Assembly (NCBI RefSeq): GCF_021347895.1 | Contig: NC_067118.1 | Coordinates: forward strand, 13,333,015-13,397,014 | From: Acanthochromis polyacanthus | Taxonomy: Eukaryota > Chordata > Actinopteri > Pomacentridae | DNA: 64,000 nt | Direction of reading: 5' to 3' | Notes under the pieces: model-generated | Seen by the model: the letters and a program-made list of their open reading frames with translations, nothing else | What the model was told of the DNA's origin: nothing | Database searches by the model: none | Shown here: piece after piece, positions 46,525 to 58,260 of the stretch | Numbering within the stretch: the first letter of the stretch is position 1 | How the letters are laid out: every line of letters begins with the position of its first letter | Program-made: the position numbers and the translations under genes

Positions 46525-47159
46525 TTGACACACTCCACAAGGAGAGTAGGTGACAGAAGATCATTGCTGACAAGACTGGCTGTTGGCAGAGTGCTGTATC
46601 AAAGCACATTAATGGAAAGTTGTCTGGAAGGGAAAAGTGTGGTAAGAAAAGGTGCACAAGCAACAGGGATGATTGCAGCCTTGACAGGATTGTCAAAGAC
46701 AATCGATTCAAGAACTTTGAGGAGCTTCACAAGGACTGAAGCTGGTGTCAGTACATCAAGAGCCACCAAGCAAACACATCTGCAGTAAAGAAGCTACAAC
46801 TGTCACATTCCAAATATCAAGACACTTCTGAAGCGTCTTATCTGTTCTAAGGAGAGAAAGTGGATTGTTGCTCAGTGGTCTCTACAGCTAAAAGTAAATT
46901 TTTCATTTCATTTGGAGATCAAGGTTCTGGAGTTTGGACAAAGAATGGAGAGGCTCAGAAACCAAGGTGTTTGAAGTCCAGCGTGAAGTTTCTGCAGTAT
47001 TTCGTGATTTGTGGTGCCATGTCATCTGCTGGTGTTGATCCACTGAGCTTTTCAGAAGTCGGACATTCCTGTGCTCTAAACCGTTTTTTGATTGATCTTA
47101 GGAAATGGTCTAATAACCTGATGTCTGATGTACTTGATTTTCATGAGCATAAGCCATAA
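46525..47159 (+). pseudogene. Mariner/Tc1-like transposase remnant
   Basis: In shifting frames it shows KWIVAQWSLQLKVNFSFHLE, then a WGAMSSAGVDPL-type stretch (VICGAMSSAGVDPLSFSEVG). This is the fish mariner pattern (F.FGVFWGAMSSAGVGPL). Frameshifts are frequent, and the second and third catalytic residues are not seen. Confidence 0.6.
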
Positions 47160-47254
47160 TCACGAAATTGAAAACAAATAATGCTTGGAAATTTTTATTC
47201 TACATATGATGATTATGGAAATGTAGCCGCAAGGGGACACAAGCCAGTTTCTTA

Positions 47255-48373
47255 TTGTGCCGGTTCCAAGCCCGGATAAAGACAGAGGGTTGTGGCAGGA
47301 AGGGCATCCGACGTAAAACTTTGGCCAAATCAAACATGCAAATCAAATGTCTGACTTCCATACCGGATCTGTCGAGGCCTGGGTTAACAACGACCGCCAT
47401 CGGTGCTGTCAACCTACAGGGTGCCGGTGGAAAATGGACTACTGTTGGTCGAAGAAGGAGGGGAGGAAGGTGTGTTTGTAGGAAGAGAGAGAAGAGGAAC
47501 ACCAAGAGTCTAGGACTGAGAGTAGGGACTTTGAATGTTGGAACTATGACAGGAAAAGGTAGAGAGCTGGTTGGCATGATGCAGAGGAGGAAGGTGGACA
47601 TACTGTGTGTCCAGGAGACCAGGTGGAAAGGTAGTAAAGCAAGAAGTTTAGGAGCAGGGTTCAAGTTGTTCTATCATGGTGTAGATAGGAAGAGAAATGG
47701 AGTAGGAGTTATCTTGAAGGAGGAGTTTGTTAGGAATGTCCTGGAGGTAAAAAGAGTGTCAGATCGAGTGATGAGCCTGAAGCTAGAAATCGAAGGTGTG
47801 ATGTTCAATGTTGTTAGTGGGTATGCTCCACAGGTAGGATGTGAGCTGGAGGAGAAGGAGAAATTCTGGTTGGACCTTGATGAAGTGATGCAGAGCATCC
47901 CTAGAAGTGAGAGAGGTGTCATTGGTGCAGACTTCAATGGACATGTTGGTGCAGGAAACAGAGATGATGAGGAGGTCATGGGCAGGTTTGGTATCCAGGA
48001 GAGGAACGCAGAAGGACAGATGGTGGTTGACTTTGCAAAAACGATGGAAATGGCTGCAGTGAATACTTTCTTCCAGAAGAGGCAGGAACATAGGGTGACC
48101 TATAAGGGTGGAGGTAGGAGCACACAGGTAGACTACATCTTGTGTAGACGGTGTAATCTGAAGGAGATCAGTGACTGCAAAGTAATGGTAGGTGAGAGTG
48201 TAGCCAGACAGCATAGGATGGTGGTGTGTAGGATGACCCTGGTGGTGAAGAAGATGAAGAGGACAAAGGCAGAGCAGAGGACCAAATGGTGGAAGCTGAA
48301 AAAGGAAGTGTTCTATGACTTTCAGGAAAGAGTTGAGGCAGGCTTTGGATGGTCAGGAGGTGCTTCCAGATGA
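47255..48373 (+). pseudogene. RTE endonuclease (EEP) domain, C-terminal frameshift
   Basis: This open stretch contains the apurinic-type endonuclease domain: LRVGTLNVGTMTGKGRELV, VDILCVQETRWKG (catalytic QE), VVSGYAPQ, GADFNGHVG (DFN) and the final SDH-like VARQHRMV with D replaced by Q. It runs into a frameshift near 48315-48330 (FYDFQERVE versus FRKELRQALDGQ). The first residue lies on a non-ATG codon in part of the leader, so the start is uncertain. Confidence 0.82.
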
Positions 48374-50327
48374 CTGGACAACTACAGCAAATGTGATGAG
48401 GGAGACAGGTCGGAGAATACTTGGTGTGTCATCTGGAAGGAAAGGAGATGAGGAGACTTGGTGGTGGAATGAGGAGGTGCAGGAGTGGATCCAGAGAAAG
48501 AGGTTAGCTAAGAAGTGGGACACTGAGAGGACTGAAGAGAGTAGACAGGACTACAGGGAGATGCAGCGTAAGGTGAAAGTAGAGGTGGCAAAGGCTTACG
48601 ATGACTTGTCAAACAAGTCACCGTAAGCCAAACAAGAGGCTTACGATGACTTGTACGCTAGGTTGGACAGTAAGGAGGGAGAGACTGACCTGTACAGGTT
48701 GGCAAGGCAGAGAGACACAGATGGGAAGGACGTGCAGCAGGTTAGGGTGATAAAGGATAAGGATGGAAGTGTGTTGACGGGTGCCAATATTGTGATGGGA
48801 AGATGGAAAGAGTACTTTGAAGAGTTGATGAATGAGGAAAATGAGAGCAAACAAAGAGTAGAAGAGGTGACTGTTGTGGACCAGGAAGTAGCAAAGATTA
48901 GTGAGGATGAAGTGAGGAGGGCATTGAAGAGGATGAAGAGTGGAAAGGCACTTGGTCCTGATGATATACCTGTGGAGGTATGGAAGTGTCTCGGAGAGGT
49001 AGCAGTAGAGTTTCTGACTGGGTTGTTCAACAGGATCTTAGATAGTGAGAAGATGCCCGAGGAATGGAGGAGAAGTGTGCTGGTGCCCATCTTTAAGAAC
49101 AAGGGAGATGTGCAGAGTTGTGGCAACTACAGAGGAATAAAGCTGATGAGCCACACGATGAAGCTATGGGATAGAGTAGTTGAAGCTAGACTAAGGGCAG
49201 AGGTGAACATCTGTGAGCAGCAGTATGGTTTCATGCCAAGAAAGTACAATAGATGCAATATTTGCTTTGAGGATGTTGATAGAGAAGTACAGAGAAGGTC
49301 AGAAGGAGCTGCATTGTGTCTTTGTAGATCTGGAGAAAGCTTATGACAGGGTGCCCAGAGAGGAACTGTGGTTTTGTATGAGGAAGTCTGGAGTGGCAGA
49401 GAAGTATGTTAGAGTGGTGCAGGACATGTATGAGGACTGTAAGACAGTGGTGAGGTGTGCTGTAGGTGTGACAGAGGAGTTCAAGCTGAAGGTGGGACTA
49501 CATCAGGGATCAGCTCTGAGCCCCTTCTTGTTTGCTGTGGTGATGGACAGGATGACAGACGAGGTTAGACAGGAGTCTCCATGGACTATGATGTTTGCAG
49601 ATGACATTGTGATCTGTAGTGAGAGCAGGGAACAGGTGGAGGAGAAGCTAGAGGCGTGGAGGTTTGCCCTGGAAAGGAGAGGAATGAAGGTTAGTTGCAG
49701 CAAGACGGAGTATCTGTGTGTGAATGAGAGGGACCCAAGTGGAAGAGTGAGGTTACAGGGAGAAGAGATCAAGAAGTACTTAGGGTCAACAGTCCAGAGA
49801 AATGGAGAGTGTGGAAAAAAGGTGAAGAAGCGTGTACAGGCAGGCTGGAACGGCTGGAGAAAAGCGTCAGGTCTGATAGAAGAGTTTCAGCTAAAATGAA
49901 AGGAAAGGTTTACAAAACTGTGGTGAGACCAGCCATGTTGTTTGGTCTGGAGACAGTGTCCCTGAGGAAAAGGCAGGAGGCGGAGCTGGAGGTAGCAGAA
50001 CGGAAGATGCTGAGGTTCTCTTTGGGAGTGACCAGGATGGTTAGGATCAGGAATGAGTACATCAGAGGTACAGCACATGTTAGAGGCTTTGGAGATAAAG
50101 TCAGAGAGGCCAGACTGAGATGGTTCGGACATGTCCAGAGGAGAGAGTGTGAATATATTGGTAGAAGGATGCTGAGTTTCCCGCTGCCAGGCAGGAGGCC
50201 TAGAGGAAGACCAAAGAGGAGGTTTATGGATGTGGTTAAAGAGGACATGAAGGTAGTTGGTGTGAGAGAAGATGATGCAGCAGACAGGGTTAGATGGAGG
50301 CAACTGATTCGCTGTGGTGACCCCTGA
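48315..50327 (+). pseudogene. RTE reverse transcriptase domain, multiple frameshifts
   Basis: RT motifs are in order: GPDDIPVEVWKCLGEVAVEF, SVLVPIFKNKGDVQSCGNYR, VFVDLEKAYDRVPREELWF (first catalytic D), GLHQGSALSPFLFAVVMDRM, WTMMFADDIVICSE (YADD-type) and the tail PGRRPRGRPKRRFMDVVKED. Breaks: a 45-bp stop-bearing insertion at 48610-48654, a 2-base loss near 49246, a 9-base loss at 49776 and a shift near 49875. The catalytic aspartates are intact but the frame is not. Confidence 0.88.
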
Positions 50328-50818
50328 AGGGAAAAGCCGAAAGGAAAATAAGATATGATGATTATGGAAAATATTAAATACAAAAAAATGTAAAATTTCC
50401 TTGATGTTTTCATACTTTGAGATACACTCATATCTGCAATTTCAGAAGCAAGCTGACTTGCATAAACAAATACCATGCTCCCTGGCTCTTTCACAGCTAG
50501 TCCTGTGGTAACAGGACACGCTAGAAGGGACAAGCAAACAGCCAATCATTTAACAGGTTATTGTATGTTTGGACTATCAGTGCGTGATACAACAACAGAA
50601 GCAGAGTGAGAAAATTGGAAATAAAAAAGGGAACATCCAGTAGCCAATATGTTTTTTTTTTCTTTTGTTAAAGTCTAATCAAGGCCAGGACACAGCTGTG
50701 TACAAACTGTACAGGAAAACTCTTCTGACTGAGTGGGAAGGACGGAATACAACAAACTCATATGATCGCCTTAAATGCCACCTCCCCTTGTAGGGTAACT
50801 CGACAACAATACATATAA

Positions 50819-51174
50819 CAGGGTTCTCACCAGGATTTTTTTACAGCGTAACGGCAGGTCCTCCCACACGCGCGCGCATGCGCAATACCCTTCATTAAAT
50901 CTCGCGAGTGGCCGGCCCAGATGTCAGCCAATGAGCATCACGCAGATGCTCCAAATGCTCGTGATTTAGGTCACTATTCACCAGCGCAGAAAATAGACCT
51001 GAATCGAATCTACAGCGCCATGGTGTGCACCGGCGCTTCAGTGACGCGGCGCTGGCGCTCTGCAGCACGTGCAGTGGAAATTGTCTGATAGAAGAGAATG
51101 GGCTCTAAGTGCTGCGCAGTACGATTCAAGAGCGTAACGGCCCGTTACGCTGAAATGCGCTGGCGAGAACCCTG
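50819..51174 (+). mobile_element. hAT MITE, 356 bp
   Basis: The ends are CAGGGTTCTCACCAG and, inverted, CAGGGTTCTCGCCAG. The flanks ACATATAA and CATAACAA are only partly alike, so the 8-bp duplication is decayed. The interior is GC-rich (CACGCGCGCGCATGCGCAAT) and includes GCGTAACGG...CCGTTACGC. Non-coding. Confidence 0.78.
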
Positions 51175-51239
51175 CATAACAAAACATCCAAATGATACTA
51201 GGAAATAGCCTTTACTTGCACTAGGAATTTGAAATGACG

Positions 51240-52740
51240 AGCCACTGTGGCTCACTCATAAGAATAACAATGAGCCACAAAAAGTCACAAATTTCTGTGT
51301 CAGTAATAGCACAAAAAAACTGAGTCATTTTCCTGCATTCTGGTGCATTTTGAGGTAAAAAAAAAAAATGCTCAATTAAATTTTATTTCTACTTATATGT
51401 AGTATGTACTTATATGTTGTTATTTTTATTACAAACAGGCATTCAGGGGTGAAGACACATTGCCATGTATATATGCACTTGGCCATTTAAAAACCTGTAT
51501 CTGAAACATGTTCATGATCAAAACTTTTTGACCCATAAAAATATTAATTTCATGTCCAATTTACCTTCTTTTCCTCCTATGTCCAATTCTTCAACCCTCA
51601 CTATGCACCATATCTCACAACTGTAGCATAAACTCAACAAAAACCTCCTCTAGGGGAGTCAGATTTTGTTAAGTGACCCTACAAAATCTGACTCCAGATT
51701 TTATTTCATATCATACAATCTGCACAGTTAACTCAACCTGCATATTTCTGTTTAAGTCCTAATTTTGAAATAGTCTCTCTGTTCTTAATCTGCCATAATG
51801 TGATTATTTAGCCCCTTATTTTATTATTTTGTTCTTACAGACCGTAATTTACCAGTTTTGTTTTTTTTTTAAACTTGTGATTTGGTGTTTTAGCTGTTGT
51901 AGCAAATAATTTCCCAGGTGTGGGAAAAATGAAGAATTTCAATTCTATTATATTGTTTATTGGCCCAATAAAAATAATAACAAATGACTTAATATTTAAG
52001 AACTATACTTATATTAAAGACTTTATACATAAATACCAGCCATATTTTGATGACATATCTTGCATTTTTAGGGGAGTCTGATTTTAAATAAGGAGATAAA
52101 GTTTTCTCAGTGAACAATTATTTTATTGACACGTGTAGAATACTGATGGAATATGAACAATATTTGGCGATTACACCCTGTCCTGTCCTGATGTCCTCAT
52201 AGGAGTGAAGCTGAGAGTAGCGTAGGATCTTCCCCTGATGCCATTTAGGGTGCGCGCATACGGATGAGAAGAGGAGGAGAAACATGTCACCTAATCATAT
52301 TTAACAGGAAAACATGTCTGCAGTTCGGTACTTAATCACATTTAACCCGAAAATCTGTAGAAAACAACAGCAAAAACAGTAAACGTACAACAGAAAACCT
52401 GTCAAGTGGCCACAGAGTGAAACGTAAGTCGCGTGCGTTCACGCGAAGGGGGAGTCAGATTTTGCTGGAGAGTGTGAAAATTCTACAACACCGGGCGCGT
52501 GATCAAGATTCGGGTGGCTCCGACCATTTCCGACGCCTGCCGAGAGAAAAAGCTTGTTTTTCTTATATAATCGCTCGGGCGTTTCGAAGAAAAAGTAAGT
52601 TGAACCCTTTATTGTTGCTTTTTACAAGAAAAATAGAGCGCCACTGTGGCTCACACGGTTCAGAATGACTGCGCCATCCAGCAAAAGGATGCGCCAATGG
52701 CGCTGTGGCGATCGGCTAGCGCAAGCCTAGCTAAGTATAT
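51240..52740. repeat. Region with four copies of a GGGAGTCAGATTTT motif
   Basis: GGGGAGTCAGATTTTGT (51655), its inverse ACAAAATCTGACTCC (51680-51694), GGGGAGTCTGATTTTA (52073) and GGGGGAGTCAGATTTTGC (52446) recur; the first pair forms a hairpin. Palindromic GAGCCACTGTGGCTC at 51240 and CGCCACTGTGGCTCAC near 52632 lie near the margins. It is probably a composite DNA transposon, but no ends or duplications could be proved. No conserved ORF. Confidence 0.35.
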
Positions 52741-53633
52741 GCTAACACTCTCATCAGCATAGTTGAACCCACAGGAAATCTGTGTACTGCTTAATAGGTT
52801 TTTAAAAAATGTAATTTGTTAAATTCAGTCTTTGTTCTCCTGCTCATTATTTACTATGAGAAGTTGGTCAAACCAAGCATCTTCAGAGCTCTATAGCACT
52901 GGCACATTTGACAGTCAAAACTTCATTCAAAATGTAAACGGGTGATACAGCTTTCAATGTTATTTGTATAAATCCACATTTTGATAACTTTAATGCTTTT
53001 TATGCAGTTGCAGTTTAATTTCATGAATTTGAAAATTCTGATACTTTGTTCAGAAAATGGGGTGCACAGTGGTGTAGTTGTTAGGACTTTCGCCTTGCAG
53101 CAAGAAGATCCCAGGTTTCTCGGGATCTCGGGATCCCGGTTCTCCCGGGATCTTTCTGTATAGAGTTTGCACAGGGCTCTAGACTAACTTTTTTCCTAGG
53201 AGCACAGTGGCCCCCAACTTAAAATTTTAGGAGCGCAACCACAAAATTTAGGGGCGCATACCAAAATCGACTTGCAACATTCCCTCTCATTTTCACTGTA
53301 TTACTGATAAATACTTGCACAATAAATGCAGAAACTATGTTTTCAATTCACATTTTATTGTGCAGCAGTTGACATAAGAAAAGCACTCAGAGAGTACAGT
53401 ACTCCACCAAGGCTGCTCAGTTGACGGATCTCTTCTGATGGATAAAATCTTTAATAAAAATTACCTTGTGCTGAGCACAAGCATGTGTTATGCATGTGCA
53501 CGTTATGTATTTATAGGTGGCTTGCAAATGATGTCACATCCGCCTCATTACCTATGCATATCATGAAGTGCTGGTCAGTGGAGCTGATTGTTGACTGCAG
53601 CGAGCGTGGCTAACGTTCACTCATTGGTCAAAA

Positions 53634-53850
53634 ATGCCTTTTGCGTGTGTTGGTTTAGGTTGTTCTAATCGATTAAATCGCAAAATTGATAAAGGATACT
53701 TCAGGGTTCCTCGTGAAGAGATTAAAAAAGGGCCTCGCACTAAGGATTTTACAAAAAGACGCAGACAAAAATGGCTCGCTAACATTTCCTTAAGTTCGAA
53801 GGGAGAGGAGTCAAAGAATGCCAGAGTCTGTGGCGATCACTTCGTTAAAG
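53634..53850 (+). CDS. THAP domain first exon, intact (element 3)
   Basis: ATG 53634 gives MPFACVGLGCSNRLNRKIDK, GYFRVPREEIKKGPRTKDFT, KRRRQKWLANISLSSKGEES and KNARVCGDHFVK, ending at an AAAG|GTTAGT donor. All THAP zinc ligands are present (C5 and C10, then C and H of CGDH), with the invariant W and the basic loop, so the DNA-binding finger itself looks complete. THAP fingers in transposons bind the element's own ends. No downstream catalytic exon remains. Confidence 0.75.
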
Positions 53851-54268
53851 GTTAGTGAATTATTATGCTTAGAGCCTTTCTGTGCTGGTTTTAAGACCCA
53901 TTCTTTAAAGATTGGTAACACTAACTATCCACTTAACAAGATAACGTTCGCTGTTTTTAGCTTGTTTACTCTCGTCCAAAATGACGGTTTCTGTTGATAG
54001 GCAAACGAAGCAGTCTAGCAAAACTGTCACATTGAAGGATTATTTACCCTGCCATGCAGTCGCAGTGCATGGTTATTATTTCTCCATCTTCTTTTATCAA
54101 CAACCAGGTATGAGTTGGTGTTTTTTCTAAACATTGCGAATGTTTCACCTGAAAAGAACAGCATCCACCGAGCTAACACACCTAGCAAGTACAAGTTTAC
54201 ATAAATCGTTACTTACACGGCTTTTTATGATGCAGGATTTGTCTTTCAGGATCATAACTCCGACTTCT

Positions 54269-54556
54269 TTAACCCACCCACAGACAAAGAAATTGTATGA
54301 ATCCATGCTTTTCCAAAGCCTTCATTTGTTTAGCAGAGCAAAAGCTTGTTTGTAGCACCAGATAGTTTGAGATATCAGGGAACTGAACTGGCGGATATTT
54401 TTCCAACTCGTACGTCAAATCATTCGTGGATAACGCATTCGGATCTATGCCATCACAAAATTTGAGTTTTTCGATGTATCGAGTTTGAGAATTAGAATCT
54501 AAAGCATGAAAATACTCCGAAAAAGAGTCACGTTTTCCTTGCTCTGCGGCAGTCAT
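54269..54556 (-). CDS. YqaJ-family protein first exon (element 3)
   Basis: ATG 54556 gives MTAAEQGKRDSFSEYFHALD, SNSQTRYIEKLKFCDGIDPN, YPPVQFPDISNYLVLQTSFC and SAKQMKALEKHGFIQFLCLW. It matches the N-terminal segment of the YqaJ/SWIM family (YIEKLxFxDGxDPY; PPVxYPDIxNYLV). An in-frame ATG lies 21 bases upstream at 54577. The reading frame stops soon after, where the family would continue with SWIM and YqaJ regions. Confidence 0.6.
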   Translation of the reverse strand: MTAAEQGKRDSFSEYFHALDSNSQTRYIEKLKFCDGIDPNALSTNDLTYELEKYPPVQFPDISNYLVLQTSFCSAKQMKALEKHGFIQFLCLWVG

Positions 54557-55554
54557 TTTAGCTGGCCTGACCACCACTTCATTAACCGGAAGTTAATGCC
54601 AACGCTAAAGTCACGTGTTTGCAAGCCACCTATACCGAATCACGTGTAAATTACTCTTATAAAATCTGTTGATCAGTTCATCAATTTTGGAAAGCCTTTG
54701 TTTCGCTAGTGTTAAAATAACAGTTCCCTCCAGGCTTTTATTTTGAAGGCGTATTCTTAATGCTACGGGCTTTTATTTTGTGACCAATTCAGTGCACAGG
54801 AAGTGGTTTTTTAAGAAGAGGTTTCTTGACATGACGAAGATACTTCCGAAAATTCACATAAAGATGAAAGAAAAGGGTTACATGCTGTTGCTGTCTAGCA
54901 AAGGATGTGTCTAAACTTAGAAGCAGCTGGAATGGAGACAATTAAGGAGTGAAGTACAGAAAAGTGAATTTGTGTTCAAAATAAGGCTGAACGTAAATAA
55001 AGGCTTTGTGAAACATCAGGAGCTTCACCGTAATTCGTCCCTTCTTCATCGTCTTCTTTCTTCTTCTTTTGGAGTTAATGTCGGTTGGTAAACCAGCTCG
55101 TTTGTACATTACTGTATACTGGGCTGAAGTGCAGAAATTTGTAAGCAACAAAAAATATTCAATAGTAATTTAAAAAGTCATCAAATTTACTGGTCGCACA
55201 TGCGTGGGTAGAGGAAACATTTACTCGCATTCGCTCAAATTTTGGTCGCAAAATGCGACCATTTAGTCGCAGTCTGGAGCCCTGTTGCATGTTCTCCCTG
55301 TACATGCGTGGGTTTTCTCCAGGTACTCTGGCTTCCTCCCACAGTCCCAAAATATGCTAAAGTTAGTTGATTATTCTAAAATTGCCCGTAGGTGTGAATG
55401 CGAGTGCAATTGTTTGTCTGTATATGTAGCCCTATGACAGACTGTCCAGGGTGTCCCCTGCCTTCGCCCGAGTCAGCTGGGATAGGCTCCAGCGACCCCA
55501 ATGAGGACCAAGCAGTGTATAGATGATGGATGGATGGATGGATGTTCAGAAAAT

Positions 55555-55875
55555 ATTTAAGAAACATTCAATATGTTTGTTAGACCATTTAATTTTGATT
55601 ACTGAATGTAAATTAATGAAAGGGTCACTCTGCCTCAATTCACCAAATACCCCACTGACTGGCACCATACTTTTTAAAAGATCTTATTGGTGCCAATCAG
55701 AGGACGTCCCTGTCTACTATAATGGTGTGGATAGATGGTTGGACTTTCGTTCATTTGCATAAAGTTGAGGTCGAGGCTATTTTGTGCAAATGAGGTGCGG
55801 GCAACTAGCAGGTAACTAACAGGCAACGCAATGCCCCGTGGCTCGAAATGTGATGCAGCGCTACCAGAATACAAT
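55555..55875. other. Spacer, no feature recognised
   Basis: No coding similarity, repeat termini or RNA gene is seen between SINE copy 3 and the next TIR element. Confidence 0.5.
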
Positions 55876-56445
55876 GCAGGGCATTTCACATAGACAGTGA
55901 ATAGAAAGCGTTACACGGACAGATCCTGTGGACACATACCACAAGGGCCAAATGGTGCGGTATACGCTCCACGTGCCGCAGGGTTTAACACACAGCTTGT
56001 GGAGAGTTCTGGCCTATCGACGAAAACAGACAAAGTTTTCAAAACTTCCATTGGTGCGATGTCACCATCCTCCAAAGCACGAAGCTTTTACTTTGTTGCA
56101 AACATTTGCTACAGTGTTAAGTAGCAAACATTAGCACTAGCCTTGCTAGTAGACAGCTTTTTCGTCAAGTCTCAATACCACCACAAAGTTGTAGGCTATA
56201 ATTCAGAGAATTCAAACACACACACAGCACCGGCTTGTCCTCCACTTTGCCCTTTGGGCTGGACAAGATGCCTCAATATGTTGAACTTTGACCACAGCGA
56301 GTGCGCAGCCTCATCGACCTGTGCACTGCGCTTGCACTGTCCTCAGTACTGTGGCATGTCATTTTTGTGTGGTACAAGCAAAGGGAATAAATGAGTTTCA
56401 GAGCGTGGCTGTGCCAGCGCCACATCCTGTGTGAAATGCCCTTAA
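55876..56445 (+). mobile_element. Short TIR element, ~570 bp
   Basis: The ends AGGGCATTTCACATAG (left) and, inverted, AAGGGCATTTCACACAG (right) face each other. The flanks share AATGC, but with a two-base offset, so the duplication length is unclear. The interior has no recognisable protein; it includes GTACACG-poor unique sequence and a CACACACACA stretch. Confidence 0.55.
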
Positions 56446-58104
56446 TGCAATGCTCGGACAGGACTGAAAAGTCAAACTAATAATACAAACAGCTACCATA
56501 ATTTTGGCTTCCTACAAGTAGGCGAACATGATCGGCTGTGGTACTGACATTTTAAATTCAGTGCATTCATAGAAATGTCTGCTCATGGAAAACAGATTAA
56601 GCAGATGTTCAGGAAGTAAGGCGCTTAGCCTGACCAGTTTGTTGGACTGATATCAGCAAGAGATATATCTTTAGATCACCAACAGCCTTGGTCCAACCAA
56701 ATTTCAGAGGTGGTTGCACCTAGCCTACTAGGGAAAAAGTTAAATTGTTTAAATTGTCACTTAAAGTGAGAAGGGTTTCGTAGTTACATTCAATGCAAGC
56801 TCCACATGACAATGTGACCAAAGAATTTGTAAGATCTGGTTGTGTTCAGAAGGCCAAAACTTGCAAGGCTTACAAAGCAACTAAAAACATGGAGTGTGAT
56901 TTAATGTATCATGCAAGACTAAAACAAATCACTGTCTTCCCAGCTTCCCAGTTGTGTTTGGTGTGCATTGAACAAAGATCACATTGTTCACATTCCTCAA
57001 GGCAAAATTCTCTGAATTGAGGCTTCGTTTAATCTACTACACACTACACCGCAGGTTGCTAACTGCCAGAATGCGGTTCGAGTCCAGACCTAAGGTTTGC
57101 CTTATTAAAATCCCCAGTCACAATGTGGCCAGCGTCCAAGTGTTTATTTTGGTGCCAACACAGCACATCTTGTGAGTGCAGTGTCTGTGTCGGCTTGTCG
57201 CGAGATGTAAAACGCTGTAACGACTGAGGTGAATTCCCAAGGCAGATGGAATGGACGGCACAAGATGGTAAGATGTTGCAAATCTGGCGAGCAAGAGCGG
57301 GAGAGAGTATTAGTGTTTTGGGGGTTAGACCAGTGTTTGTTGCTAACCACTACACCACTAACGTGACATGGCAATCCTAATGTCCTGATTTGTGGTGATG
57401 GCTGATTTTTTTCAATTTTTGCAGAATGTATCTGCTAGAGAGACGTCTCTGTTAGTTACTGCAGATTGCTGAAGTTAATAGGTGCCAGACAATGTTACAG
57501 TAGTTCAGATAGCGTTAGCTGAGGCTAAGAGGCAGAGCAAACATCTTCACAATAGCCATAGGCTAGCACAGTCAGTAAAGTAATTTCCAGCTGCACCATT
57601 TGTTCACACCTACAAGTGAATTATTGTGGCCTTTTCTGTGCATCAGGCATACTAGTCATGCTTATGTAAGACCGTTATGTTTATTACAACTTCAGCTGTG
57701 TCTACTACCTCACCTTACAAACACAGCTTGGCTAATACTCTAGACCTTCTCCACTCTGCAAATGCACTTCTCTGTCCCAGTCTGTAATCAATGACTTTCA
57801 GTGACTGTGTGTTACTTGTGATATTTAACAGTTCATCAAATAATGCTGTAGGCAGGACATTGCTGATATCACTGACAGACTACAGAGAGGGAGCGAGAGA
57901 GATAGCTGAATCAGAGCCAAAGTAGCATATTGAATTTATTTGGCAATAATAGATCAATAAAAAAAATCATACCTATAATTGTAAAAATGACAAATATTTG
58001 TTTCAATTATCTGTTGAGCTCATTACTACTGTCAGACCCCAACCCAATTAAATATCTTTACAATATTTTGTACAGATGAGTCACCATCTCTCCACCATCA
58101 TCAC
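56446..58104. other. No gene or recognised element
   Basis: I found no conserved reading frame here. 57340-57362 (minus) holds GTGGTGTAGTGGTTAGCAAC, an A-box-like SINE head fragment, without a B box or tail. GAGAGAGGGAGCGAGAGAGA near 57885 is a simple repeat. Confidence 0.5.
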
Positions 58105-58260
58105 AGGGCTCCAGACTAATATTTCCACCTGTAGCACCCCTGCTACCAACTTTCATGGTTGGTTACACCACCCCCACCGAATAAAGGAATATCATTTAAA
58201 AGAATGGTGTTCATCTCCAGTAGAGTTCAGAAATCTGTATAATAAAATGCTAAGGGGCAT
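58105..58260 (+). mobile_element. hAT left-end remnant
   Basis: CAGGGCTCCAGACTAATATT begins the stretch, the same terminus as the hATs at 53172 and 60496. No matching right end was found before 60480, so this is a truncated or rearranged copy. Confidence 0.5.

Larger units (their letters stand above)
47222..50352 (+). mobile_element. RTE-clade LINE, full length, with 18-bp target duplication
   Basis: The target duplication ATATGATGATTATGGAAA lies at 47204-47221 and 50353-50370. The 5' end has the typical RTE leader (GTGCCGGTTCCAAGCCCGGA; GAAGGGCATCCGACGTAAAA) and the 3' end CCCCTGAAGGGAAAAGCCGA. It encodes an AP-like endonuclease followed by a reverse transcriptase in one order, but with at least three frameshifts and a stop-bearing insertion. 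It is nearly complete and not strongly diverged, so it inserted relatively recently into the mariner-like relic. Confidence 0.93.
44869..50428 (+). mobile_element. Mariner/Tc1-like relic split by nested insertions
   Basis: The left end GTGTATCTCAAAAAATTTGA (after TA at 44867-44868) and the inverted right end (TACTTTGAGATACAC near 50428) bracket a decayed transposase at 46525-47159. Nested inside are a MITE-like repeat (45205-45550), the RecQ element (45777-46346) and the RTE LINE (47222-50352). Exact ends are uncertain by a few bases. Confidence 0.65.
53515..54631 (+). mobile_element. THAP/YqaJ (ISL2EU-like) element 3, 1117 bp, AT duplication
   Basis: The perfect 14-bp ends are AGGTGGCTTGCAAA and its inverse. 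Flanks are AT at 53513-53514 and 54632-54633. The empty site is present in the sister hAT copy at 61170-61171 (reverse strand: TGTATTT-AT-ACCAAATC), with one AT. It has the same convergent plan as elements 1 and 2, with the THAP exon starting 119 bp from the left end and the YqaJ-family ATG 75 bp from the right end. Its TIR is unrelated to those of the others. Confidence 0.88.
53172..55284 (+). mobile_element. hAT (CAGGGCTC), TTGCA duplication, holding a THAP/YqaJ element
   Basis: The ends CAGGGCTCTAGACTAACTT and, inverted, CAGGGCTCCAGACTGCGACT are flanked by TTGCA (53167-53171, 55285-55289); the uninterrupted SINE has TTTGCATG once. Minus the nested element it is about 1.0 kb, the size and content of the inverted copy at 60496-61530. 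Only 5 bp are duplicated here, whereas that copy shows 8. Confidence 0.88.
53059..55542 (+). mobile_element. tRNA-headed SINE, copy 3, split by a hAT
   Basis: The head GGTGCACAGTGGTGTAGTTG is at the left and the GGATGGATGGAT tail ends at 55542. A 12-bp target duplication TGTTCAGAAAAT lies at 53047-53058 and 55543-55554. A 2.1-kb hAT (53172-55284) is inserted at the TTTGCATGTTCTCC block. A small local expansion of TCTCGGGATC repeats sits at 53117-53150. Confidence 0.92.

Noticed and set aside
52417..52668. Small basic protein (MKRKSRAFTRRGSQ)
   Set aside because: It lies in probable repeat sequence with the GGGGAGTCAGATTTT motif and has no recognisable domain.
57040..57370. tRNA gene or SINE around GGTTCGAGTCC and GTGGTGTAGTGGTTAGC
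   Set aside because: The B-box-like and A-box-like words lie on opposite strands about 280 bp apart; no foldable tRNA.
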